From CAIQQQ01 sp037445025 (GTDB lineage: Bacteria > Pseudomonadota > Alphaproteobacteria > Acetobacterales > Acetobacteraceae), in assembly GCA_037445025.1 (NCBI GenBank), contig JBBILI010000002.1:1-64000 (forward strand): DNA of 64,000 nucleotides, read 5' to 3'. Position numbers and translations under genes: made by a program. Within the stretch, counting starts at the first letter, position 1; each line of letters begins with the position of its first letter. Shown piece by piece: positions 43,430 to 51,097 of the stretch. The notes under the pieces are model-generated. The model saw only the letters and a program-made list of their open reading frames with translations, ran no database searches and was not told the DNA's origin.

Positions 43430-45019
43430 TTAAGCCTTAAGCCACGCCTTGAGCGTAACGTTAGAATTGTCCAAAGGCGCCAATGAATGCGGCGTCAGCC
43501 CGCCCACCTTGTCGTTGTGCCCATCCAGATAGTCCTGGAACGCCGGAATCAGCGTCGCCACGTCTTCCGACATCATGGCCTGCGCCTCCCACAGGATCGC
43601 CCGGCGCTTGGCCACGTCGAGCTCGGCGCGGGCGGCGTCGAGCAGCGGGCCGAATTTCGGGTTCTTGTAGTGGCTTTCGTTCCACGGCGCCGTCGGGCCG
43701 TAGCCGACATCGAGCATCTGGGTCGCCGTAGAGCGGCCAGCCCAGTAGCTGGTGACGCAGGCACCCTTCAGCCACACATTGTTCCAGAACCCATCCGCCG
43801 GTTCCTTCTTCACATCCACCTTGAGGCCGGTCTTGATCAGGCTGGCCTGCATCAGCGTGGCCATGTCGACCGCCCCGTTGAAGGCGGCTTCCGAGGCCTG
43901 GATGGTGATGAGCTGATCGAAGCCCGACTTCTTCAGGTGGAACTTGGCCTTCTCCGGGTCGTAGACGGCCTGGGGAATGTTGGGGTTGTAGTACGGATCG
44001 CTCTTGGGGATCGGCATGTCGTTGCCGACGGTGCCGTAGCCGTTGAACAGGGTTTTGACGATCTGCACGCGGTCGATGCCGTATTTCATCGCCAGGCGCA
44101 GATCATGGCTCTCGAACAGGGCGCCCTTGTCCTGCATCAGCGAGATCACGGTGTGCCAGCCGCCGACGGAGCGCACCAGGGCCAGATTCTTTTTGGCCTT
44201 GATGAGGTTGGCGATCTTGGCATCGACGCGGTTGACCGCATCCACCTGGCCGGAGATCAGCGCGTTCATCCGCGCCGCCGAATCGTTGATGACCGTGAGG
44301 TCGTAGCCGTCCAGAAAGGCCCGGTCGGTGCGCCAGTAGTTTGGGTTCTTCTTGCCGCGGATGCGCACGCCGGGGTCGAAGCTCTCCAGCATGTAGCCGC
44401 TGGTGCCGATACCCTTGGAGAAATCGGTGGTGCCGTCGGGCACGATGCGGTTGTGGTAGTCGGTCAGCACCATCGGGAAATCGGCGTCGCCGGATTTGAG
44501 GGTGATGGCGATCTGGTAGTCCGTCACCTTCTTCACGTCGGTGATGGCGGAGAACGAGCCGGCGGCGCCGGACTTGGTCTTGCCGCGGTGGAGGTTGATG
44601 GAGAACACCGCGTCATCGGCGTTGAAGGTCTTGCCGTTGTGGAAGGTGACGCCGCGGCGGAGGTTGAAGATCCATTCGGTGGCGCCGGGCTTGGCTTCCC
44701 AGCTTTCGGCGAGCAGCGGGATGGGTTTGAGGTCCGGGCCGACCTCGATCAGCGAGTCGAGGAACGAGTTGCCGGTGACGGTCGGCACCGTGTCGTTCCA
44801 GTTGGTGGGGTCGAGGCTGTCGGTGGTGCTGCCGCCGCCGACGCCGAGCTTGAGAACGCCGCCCTTGCGGGGGGTCTCGGCGGCGTAGGCGTCGGCCTGC
44901 AGGCCGATGGTGTTGAGCAGGGCGGCGCCGGCGCCCAGGGCTGCGGCGCGGCCGAGCAGCTCGCGGCGGTTGATCCGACCGGCCTTGTGCTGGTTCTTCA
45001 GATATTCGAGTTCGCTCAT
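43430..45019 (-). CDS. Peptide/opine ABC transporter substrate-binding protein
   Basis: A 529-residue family 5 (DppA/OppA) receptor. The N-terminus has a twin-arginine-like signal (NRRELLGRAAALGAGAAL) and a cleavage region near YAAETPRKGG. Typical segments are IFNLRRGVTFHNGKTFNADD and the C-terminal EAQAMMSEDVATLIPAFQD. ATG 45019 has GAGG upstream. The Tat-type signal suggests export in a folded state. It is the first gene of the transport part of the run, 163 bp after the oxygenase gene. Confidence 0.9.
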   Translation of the reverse strand: MSELEYLKNQHKAGRINRRELLGRAAALGAGAALLNTIGLQADAYAAETPRKGGVLKLGVGGGSTTDSLDPTNWNDTVPTVTGNSFLDSLIEVGPDLKPIPLLAESWEAKPGATEWIFNLRRGVTFHNGKTFNADDAVFSINLHRGKTKSGAAGSFSAITDVKKVTDYQIAITLKSGDADFPMVLTDYHNRIVPDGTTDFSKGIGTSGYMLESFDPGVRIRGKKNPNYWRTDRAFLDGYDLTVINDSAARMNALISGQVDAVNRVDAKIANLIKAKKNLALVRSVGGWHTVISLMQDKGALFESHDLRLAMKYGIDRVQIVKTLFNGYGTVGNDMPIPKSDPYYNPNIPQAVYDPEKAKFHLKKSGFDQLITIQASEAAFNGAVDMATLMQASLIKTGLKVDVKKEPADGFWNNVWLKGACVTSYWAGRSTATQMLDVGYGPTAPWNESHYKNPKFGPLLDAARAELDVAKRRAILWEAQAMMSEDVATLIPAFQDYLDGHNDKVGGLTPHSLAPLDNSNVTLKAWLKA

Positions 45020-45182
45020 CGAAGCCTCGCTGTTGGTTGTGTGTGAAGCCGGCCGCGATGCAGCTTCGTCATCCCTGTTATGCAATCATCGCGACCGGAA
45101 GGGAACAGTGTCAATCAGAGCGGGTATCCTGCCCCAGATGGTCGTCGTTCTTCACGACGGACCTCGGGGACCAGCAGGCCAC

Positions 45183-46133
45183 TCACTGGGAGGCGCGGGG
45201 GGGCCGGAGCGCCTCCATGCCGTGAAACTCGACAAAGCGTGTCGTGGCGGCCCAGAGATGGTCGCCGTATTCGAAGGGTTCGAACGGCACGTCACCCGGC
45301 AGCGGCACGATGCGCGCGCGGGGGTGCGGCTCGTAGAAAAACGGGATGGAGCAGCGCTCAAGCCCACCGGCGATCACGCGGTGGCGTGTGGCGCGGATGC
45401 GCCCGCCGGTCCAGCGTTCGAGCAGGCCGCCGAAATTCACCGCGACCGCGCCTTCGAGCGGCGGCACGTCGACCCAGGCGCCGGAGCGGTCCTGCGCCTG
45501 CAGGCCGGGCACGCCGTCCTGGGCGAGCAGGGTGATGAAGCCGCTGTCGATGTGTGGGGCGCCGGAGATGTCGTGGTCGGGGCGGGCGGGATAGTGGAGC
45601 AGGCGCAGGGTGGAGATGCCGTCTTCGAAAGCGGCGTCGAAATGGTGGTCATCGAGGCCGAGGCCGCGGGCGAGGGATTGCAGCACGCGTTGCCCCAGGG
45701 CGGTCATGGCGCGGTGATAGGCGGCGGCGGTGTCACGCCAGCCAGGCAACTCTTCGTTCAGAGGCAGCGGCGTCGTCTCGCAGAGTGGATCGGTGGAATC
45801 GGCGTCCTGCATCGGGGCCACGATGTCGGGGCCGAGATCGATGCCTTGTTTGTACGTGGGGAATCCTTCCTGCAGGGGGAAGAAGCCGCGGTAGACGTTG
45901 GGGTTCGCGGGGGCGAAGCGGGCCCGGGTCAGCCGGTGCAGGCTTGGCTGTGGCAGGGCGAACAGGCGCAGCAGGTCGCGGCGCGTTTCGGCTGTGGCGG
46001 GCAGCAGGTCGGCGGGGCCGGTGATCTGCAGGAAGCCGATGCCGGTGGCGGCTTCGAGGATGGCTGCGTCGCAGGTTGCGCGGTCGGTTTCGGGGCCGCG
46101 GAACAGGGGGGTGATGTCGATGATGGGGATCAT
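45183..46133 (-). CDS. 2-oxoglutarate/Fe(II)-dependent oxygenase (isopenicillin-N-synthase-like)
   Basis: A 316-residue oxygenase. The iron ligands His194-x-Asp196 (GAPHIDSGF) and His251 (RATRHRV) and the 2-oxoglutarate-binding Arg260-x-Ser262 (RCSIPFF) are visible. The N-terminal DIOX_N-type region (IPIIDITPLF) is typical. ATG 46133 overlaps the LysR stop. It probably hydroxylates or cleaves the solute imported by the neighbouring Dpp-type system. Confidence 0.86.
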   Translation of the reverse strand: MIPIIDITPLFRGPETDRATCDAAILEAATGIGFLQITGPADLLPATAETRRDLLRLFALPQPSLHRLTRARFAPANPNVYRGFFPLQEGFPTYKQGIDLGPDIVAPMQDADSTDPLCETTPLPLNEELPGWRDTAAAYHRAMTALGQRVLQSLARGLGLDDHHFDAAFEDGISTLRLLHYPARPDHDISGAPHIDSGFITLLAQDGVPGLQAQDRSGAWVDVPPLEGAVAVNFGGLLERWTGGRIRATRHRVIAGGLERCSIPFFYEPHPRARIVPLPGDVPFEPFEYGDHLWAATTRFVEFHGMEALRPPRASQ

Positions 46134-47077
46134 GATGCGGCCCGCGTGGTGACGATGCTGAGTGGAGGGGCTGCCTGCGTCACGCCGAAGCGGCGGATCA
46201 TCCAGGCGCGGAAGCCCGCGATGGCGGGGTCGGCGAGATCTTCGGGGTGGACAGCAATGTAGTAGCCGTAGCCGCCTTCGAGCACGACATCGAACGGCGC
46301 CACGAGACGGCCGGCTTCGATGTCGGGTGCGAACATCTGCCGGTCGAGCAGGGCGATGCCGGCGCCGGACTGGGCGTATTGCGCGGACAGCGCCGAGGTG
46401 TCGAACACCAGGCCACGTTCCACGTCGAGCTTGAGGCCCGCCTCGCTGGCCAGCATCTGCCACATCTTGTGGCGCGGCTCGCCATCGAGTTTGACATGGA
46501 GGAGTTCGGCTGACGCGAGGAACCGGGCCATGTCGGCACCGGGCTTCGGCGCCACGTCGGGGTGGCAGAGCGGGGTGAGGCGTTCCATCCACAGCAGGTT
46601 GGCGACATGCTCGCTCACCTGCGGCTTGGCGTAGATCACGGCGGCATCGGCGTCACGCGGCGCGTGGCCCACGGCGTGGGGGCTTTCAATATCCAGGACG
46701 ATCTGCGGGTGTTCGGCCCGAAAATCCCGCAGGATCGGCACGGCGAGCAGATGGGCGAAGCTGGTGGGCATCTGCACGCGCAGCACGCGCGCCCGGCCGC
46801 CGCGGTCGTGGACGATGTCGTTGAGCGCCAGTTCCATGCGGTCGAAGCTTTTGCGCACCACGGGGAGCAGGGCGCTGCCGGCTTCGGTGAGGGCGAACTG
46901 GCCGGGTTTGCGGTCGAACAGCGGGGTGCCGAGCAGGCCTTCGAGGGCGATGACGTGGCGGCTGATCGCACTTTGCGAGACGCTGAGCGCGTTGGCCGCC
47001 GAGGTGAAGGAGAGATGGCGGCCGACCGCCTCGAAGGCGCGCAGCGCGTTGAGCGGCAGCCAGCGACGGTCGATCAC
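46130..47077 (-). CDS. LysR-family transcription regulator (GcvA-like)
   Basis: A 315-residue LysR regulator with N-terminal helix-turn-helix (LNALRAFEAVGRHLSFTSAANALSVS split over residues 8-33) and a ligand-binding domain ending in the GcvA-like GYGYYIAVHPEDL block. The start is GTG 47077, overlapping the enolase-superfamily gene stop (GTGA). Its own stop overlaps the oxygenase start. Being embedded in the run is unusual, since most LysR genes are divergent from their targets. It presumably controls this cluster. Confidence 0.87.
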   Translation of the reverse strand: MIDRRWLPLNALRAFEAVGRHLSFTSAANALSVSQSAISRHVIALEGLLGTPLFDRKPGQFALTEAGSALLPVVRKSFDRMELALNDIVHDRGGRARVLRVQMPTSFAHLLAVPILRDFRAEHPQIVLDIESPHAVGHAPRDADAAVIYAKPQVSEHVANLLWMERLTPLCHPDVAPKPGADMARFLASAELLHVKLDGEPRHKMWQMLASEAGLKLDVERGLVFDTSALSAQYAQSGAGIALLDRQMFAPDIEAGRLVAPFDVVLEGGYGYYIAVHPEDLADPAIAGFRAWMIRRFGVTQAAPPLSIVTTRAAS

Positions 47078-48180
47078 CGCAGCGTCCTCGCCAGAACTTC
47101 CTCGTTCAGCTCGAAGCCAAGGCCAGGCTTGTCGGACAGGTTGATCCAGCCATTGCCATCGACCGTGCAAGGCTCGGCCAGCATGTAGTCCCGCCGGTCA
47201 AGATCCCATTCCGGCGGATCGTAGGGGAATTCCAGATAGGGCGCGTCCGTGAGGCCGGCGGTGAGGTGCGCGTTGGCAATTTGACCGATGCCGTTGCCCC
47301 AGGTGTGCGGGGTGAACACCAGGCCGTGCTCCTGCGCCATCAAGGCGACGCGGCGCAGGCCGGTGATGCCGCCGACCAAAGCGGCGTCGGGCTGCACGAC
47401 ATCAAGGCAGCCTTCCACGATCAGGTCGCGGAACTCGTAGAGTTCGCGCGTCATCTCGCCGCCGGCGATGCGGATGTCGACCATGTCCCGCAGCCTGCGC
47501 ATGCCGGCCCGATCGGAGCGGTGCAGCGGTTCTTCCATCCAGTAGACGCCGAGCCGTTCCAGCGCGCGGGCCACCACCACGGCGTCCTTCAGCGACCACG
47601 GTGCGTAGGTGTCCTGGGGCAGGCGCCAGCCCTGGTTGCAGTCGACCATCAGGTCCATCCGGTCGCCGATGCGGGCGCGCACGGCCTCCAGGGCGCGAAT
47701 GTCGTCACGCCAGTCGCCGCGCTGGAAGCGGATCTTCAACGCGGGGAAGCCTGCAGCGAGGTATCGTTCGGACGCCTCGGCCATGGCGCCCGGGTCGCGC
47801 AGCGTGCCCGAGGAGGCATAGGCCCGCACCCGGCGGCTGAGTCCGCCGAGCAGCTTCCAGCACGGCTGGCCGGTGATCTTGCCGCACAGATCCCACAGAG
47901 CCAGATCCAGCGGCCAGGGCCTTCCGTAGTGGAAATTGATGTGGCTCAACGTGCGGTGATGCCGCTCCACGCTCATCGGGTCCTGGCCGATAAACAGATG
48001 CTCGTGCCCGGCAAAGCCCAGCATGAGGTCGCCCGAGCCGATGCCGGTGAGGCCTTCATCGGTGTGGACCCGCACGATCGTGCTGTCCCAATGATGGCGC
48101 GGCTGCGAGTCCCAGCTTGCGCGGAACGGCGGATGAAACCCGAGGCGATGCTGGGTGATCTCGATGGCGGTGATTTTCAC
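47074..48180 (-). CDS. Mandelate racemase/muconate lactonizing (enolase-superfamily) enzyme
   Basis: A 368-residue acid-sugar dehydratase or racemase type. Metal ligands Asp180 (LMVDCNQ), Glu216 (YWMEEP) and Glu242 (IAGGEM) are present, with His292 (TPHTWG) as general acid/base. The KxK position reads Lys149-Ile-Arg151, so a K-x-R variant. The start is GTG 48180. It is the first gene of the run and is divergent from the MFS gene. Acid sugars or betaine-like racemisation are both possible substrates. Confidence 0.85.
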   Translation of the reverse strand: MKITAIEITQHRLGFHPPFRASWDSQPRHHWDSTIVRVHTDEGLTGIGSGDLMLGFAGHEHLFIGQDPMSVERHHRTLSHINFHYGRPWPLDLALWDLCGKITGQPCWKLLGGLSRRVRAYASSGTLRDPGAMAEASERYLAAGFPALKIRFQRGDWRDDIRALEAVRARIGDRMDLMVDCNQGWRLPQDTYAPWSLKDAVVVARALERLGVYWMEEPLHRSDRAGMRRLRDMVDIRIAGGEMTRELYEFRDLIVEGCLDVVQPDAALVGGITGLRRVALMAQEHGLVFTPHTWGNGIGQIANAHLTAGLTDAPYLEFPYDPPEWDLDRRDYMLAEPCTVDGNGWINLSDKPGLGFELNEEVLARTLR

Positions 48181-48342
48181 CTGCCCGACGCTCCGAAAGT
48201 GACACGGGGCATGGTGGGTGAGTCCGCGGTCGCGGCCAAGCGCCGTCATGGCGTTATGACCATTTCAGCGGATCGGAAAAACCGATCCCCGCATTCCAAA
48301 AAAGGATGCCGCCTGGCCGTGAGGCCGTGCGATGGAGGGACC
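48181..48342. promoter_or_regulatory. Divergent region between the enolase-superfamily operon and the MFS-sox operon
   Basis: 162 bp. ATTTCAGCGGATCGGAAAAA around 48264 is the only A/T-richer stretch. GGAGGGACC gives a strong ribosome site for the rightward gene. Shared control of both operons, possibly by the LysR protein, is plausible; a T-N11-A box was not clearly seen. Confidence 0.4.
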
Positions 48343-49581
48343 ATGGTGTTCAGTATCGCTCCCATCGCGCCGGTTCTGCTGGGCGTGGCCCTGGCGCAAT
48401 GCGCGCTGGGGCTGATGACGACGCTCATTCCCCTGCTGCTGCTGCAGGAAGGCGTGCCCACCGAGGTGATCGGGCTGGTGGCCTCGGCATATTTCGTGGG
48501 ATTTCTCGGCGGATCGCTGACGGCCTCGCGCATCGTGGCCGCGGTGGGGCATATCCGCGCCTTCACCGTGTTCGCGGCGCTGGCGGCGATGACCGCGCAG
48601 CTGCTGGTGTTCACCACCGAGCCCTGGGCCGTGGCGGTGACGCGCTGCGCCATGGGGTTCTCCAGCTCCGGCCTGTTCCTGGTGGCGGAAAGCTGGCTCA
48701 ACGACCGGGCGGACCACAGCACGCGCGGCCGGTTCTTCGGCGCCTACCAGGTGGTGAACTGGGGCGCGGTGGCGGCGGGGCCGCTGCTGCTCAGCATCGC
48801 CGCTCCGCGCGGCACGCTGTTCGCCGTGGTCGGCGCCGCCTTCGCCGCGTCGCTGCTGCCGATGGCGCTGACCCGCCGGCCCAATCCCGAGATCTCCCAG
48901 GGCCGCAGGCTCGGCCTGCTGCGGCTGTTCGCCGTCTCGCCGGTGGGGGTGATCTGCTGCTTCGCCTCCGGCCTGCTCAACTCCGCCTTCTACGGGCTGA
49001 TCCCGGTCTATCTGCGCCAGAAGGGCCTCGACGCCGCTTCCATCTCGGGCTTCGCCTCGGCGGTGATGGTGGCGGCGCTGGTGGTGCAGTACCCGCTGGG
49101 CATGCTGGCGGACCGGGTGGAGCGCCGCCGGCTGACGCTGATCATGCTGGTGCTCGGCATGGCGGCGGCGCTGGGCATCGTGCTGCTGGCCGGCCCGAAC
49201 ATCTGGGCGATCGCAGGCTTCGGCTGCGTGATGGCGGCCGCGATATCGCCGCTCTACGGCCTCGGCGCCGGCCAGACCAACGACCGGCTGGAACGCGGCG
49301 ACTACGTGGCCGCCGCTGGCGGACTGTTGTTCACCTGGTCGGTGGGGGCCGCGATCGGGCCGACCCTGGCGGGCGTGCTGATGGGGCGGATCGGCCCGAT
49401 CGGGCTGTTCGCCTATCTCATCGCGGCCCTTGCCCTGGTCGCGCTGTTCGTCATGCTGCGGATGATCTGGCGCGGCCATGTGCCGCTCGACCAGCAAAGC
49501 GGGTTCGTGCCGGGCGGTGCGGCGCCGCCGCGGCTGGCCGAACTGGCGCAGCGCACCATCGGACCTCGACGGAGCTCGTGA
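48343..49581 (+). CDS. MFS transporter (YcaD/CynX-like branch)
   Basis: A 412-residue transporter with about twelve membrane segments. The GFSSSGLFLVAESWLNDRA block with RGRFFGAYQVVNW is typical of the YcaD-type MFS subfamily. Its TGA overlaps the soxB ATG by one base, so it is co-translated with sarcosine oxidase and may move a methylated amine or a product. The direction of transport is not evident. Confidence 0.87.
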   Translation: MVFSIAPIAPVLLGVALAQCALGLMTTLIPLLLLQEGVPTEVIGLVASAYFVGFLGGSLTASRIVAAVGHIRAFTVFAALAAMTAQLLVFTTEPWAVAVTRCAMGFSSSGLFLVAESWLNDRADHSTRGRFFGAYQVVNWGAVAAGPLLLSIAAPRGTLFAVVGAAFAASLLPMALTRRPNPEISQGRRLGLLRLFAVSPVGVICCFASGLLNSAFYGLIPVYLRQKGLDAASISGFASAVMVAALVVQYPLGMLADRVERRRLTLIMLVLGMAAALGIVLLAGPNIWAIAGFGCVMAAAISPLYGLGAGQTNDRLERGDYVAAAGGLLFTWSVGAAIGPTLAGVLMGRIGPIGLFAYLIAALALVALFVMLRMIWRGHVPLDQQSGFVPGGAAPPRLAELAQRTIGPRRSS

Positions 49582-50828
49582 TGCACTATTCCGGCCTGCA
49601 GCTGCTGAAACAGGGCCTGTTCGGCAACACGCGCTGGGCGCAGGCCTGGCGGAGCCCGCAGCCGCAGAAAACCTACGACGCCATCGTCATCGGCGGCGGC
49701 GCGCACGGGCTGGCGGCGGCCTACTACCTCAGCACCGTGCACAAGGTGAAGCGCATCGCCGTGCTGGAACGCGGCTGGATCGGCGGCGGCAACACCGGGC
49801 GCAACACCACCATCGTGCGCTCCAACTACTTCTTCGCCGAAAGTGCGGCGATGTATGACCTCTCGCTCCGGCTCTATGAGGGGCTCACCCAAGAGCTCAA
49901 CTACAACATCATGCTGAGCCAGCGCGGCGTGCTGAACCTGGCGCACACCGAGCACGACATGGAGCTGATGACGCGCAGCGTGAACGCCATGCAGCTCAAC
50001 GGCATCGATGTGGACCTGCTGACGGCGCGCGACGTGCAGCGCGAAGTGCCGCTGCTCAACTTCGCGCCCGACGCCCGCTTCCCCATCCATGGCGGCTTCG
50101 TCCAGCGCCGCGGCGGCGTGGCGCGCCACGACGCCGTCGCCTGGGCCTATGCCCGCGGCGCCTCGGCGCGGGGGGTCGACATCATCCAGAACTGCGAGGT
50201 GCTGGGCTTCCGCCGCGACGGCGCGCGCATCATCGGCGTGGACACCTCGGCGGGTCCGATCGCGGCCGGCGCCGTCGGCATGTCGGTCGCCGGCCATTCC
50301 GGCGTGCTCGCGGCCATGGCCGGGTTCCGCCTGCCGATCACCAGCTACGCGCTGCAGGCGATGGTGAGCGAGCCGCTGAAGCCGATCCTGGACACGGTGG
50401 TGATGTCGACCGGCACCGGCATGTATGTCAGCCAGTCCGACAAGGGCGAGCTGGTGTTCGGAGCCGGCCTCGATCTGTATCCGTCCTACGCCCAGCGCGG
50501 CAACCTGCCGACCGAGCAGACCATCGTGGCCGGCATGCTGGAGATGTTCCCGTCGTTCCGGCGGCTGAAGCTGCTGCGGCAATGGGCCGGCATCGTCGAT
50601 GTGTGCTGGGACTATTCGCCGATCATCGGCCCCACGCCGGCGCCGGGACTGTTCATGAACTGCGGCTGGGGCACCGGCGGGTTCAAGGCCTCGCCGGTCG
50701 GCGGCTGGCTGCTGGCGCACAGCATGGCGACAGGCCGGCACCACGACCTCTCCGCCCCGTTCGATCTCGGCCGTTTTTCGTCCGGCCGGCTGGTGGACGA
50801 AGCCGCCGGCGCCGGCATCGCGCATTAG
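49581..50828 (+). CDS. soxB: Sarcosine oxidase, beta subunit
   Basis: A 415-residue FAD/FMN subunit. The dinucleotide motif AIVIGGGAHGLAAAYYL (about 34-50), RGWIGGGNTGRNTTIVRSNY and the covalent-FMN His block RRGGVARHDAVAWAYARGA are typical. The heterotetrameric enzyme oxidises N-methylglycine to glycine, passing the one-carbon unit to tetrahydrofolate. The start at 49581 overlaps the MFS stop. Order B-D-A-G follows. Confidence 0.95.
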   Translation: MHYSGLQLLKQGLFGNTRWAQAWRSPQPQKTYDAIVIGGGAHGLAAAYYLSTVHKVKRIAVLERGWIGGGNTGRNTTIVRSNYFFAESAAMYDLSLRLYEGLTQELNYNIMLSQRGVLNLAHTEHDMELMTRSVNAMQLNGIDVDLLTARDVQREVPLLNFAPDARFPIHGGFVQRRGGVARHDAVAWAYARGASARGVDIIQNCEVLGFRRDGARIIGVDTSAGPIAAGAVGMSVAGHSGVLAAMAGFRLPITSYALQAMVSEPLKPILDTVVMSTGTGMYVSQSDKGELVFGAGLDLYPSYAQRGNLPTEQTIVAGMLEMFPSFRRLKLLRQWAGIVDVCWDYSPIIGPTPAPGLFMNCGWGTGGFKASPVGGWLLAHSMATGRHHDLSAPFDLGRFSSGRLVDEAAGAGIAH

Positions 50829-50839
50829 AGGACGCAGAC

Positions 50840-51097
50840 ATGCTCACCATCTCCTGCCCCTGGTGCGGCCCGCGCGCCGAAGCCGAATTCAGCTTCGGCG
50901 GCGAACCGGCGATCCGGCCGGTGCCGGCCGCCGCGGTATCGGACGCGCAATGGGCCGATTACCTTTATTTGCGCACCAACCCCAAAGGCCGCAGCACCGA
51001 GCTGTGGTGCCATGCCTGCGGCTGCGGCCAGTGGTTCCGCATGGACCGCAGCACGGTCACGCATGAGATCTTCGCCACGTCGAGGCTGTCGGCATGA
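50840..51097 (+). CDS. soxD: Sarcosine oxidase, delta subunit
   Basis: An 85-residue zinc-binding delta subunit. Cys6 and Cys9 (SCPWCGPR) and the later CHACGCGQWF provide zinc ligands; YLRTNPKGRSTELW is a conserved SoxD block. It starts 12 bases after soxB and overlaps soxA by four (ATGA). Confidence 0.94.
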   Translation: MLTISCPWCGPRAEAEFSFGGEPAIRPVPAAAVSDAQWADYLYLRTNPKGRSTELWCHACGCGQWFRMDRSTVTHEIFATSRLSA

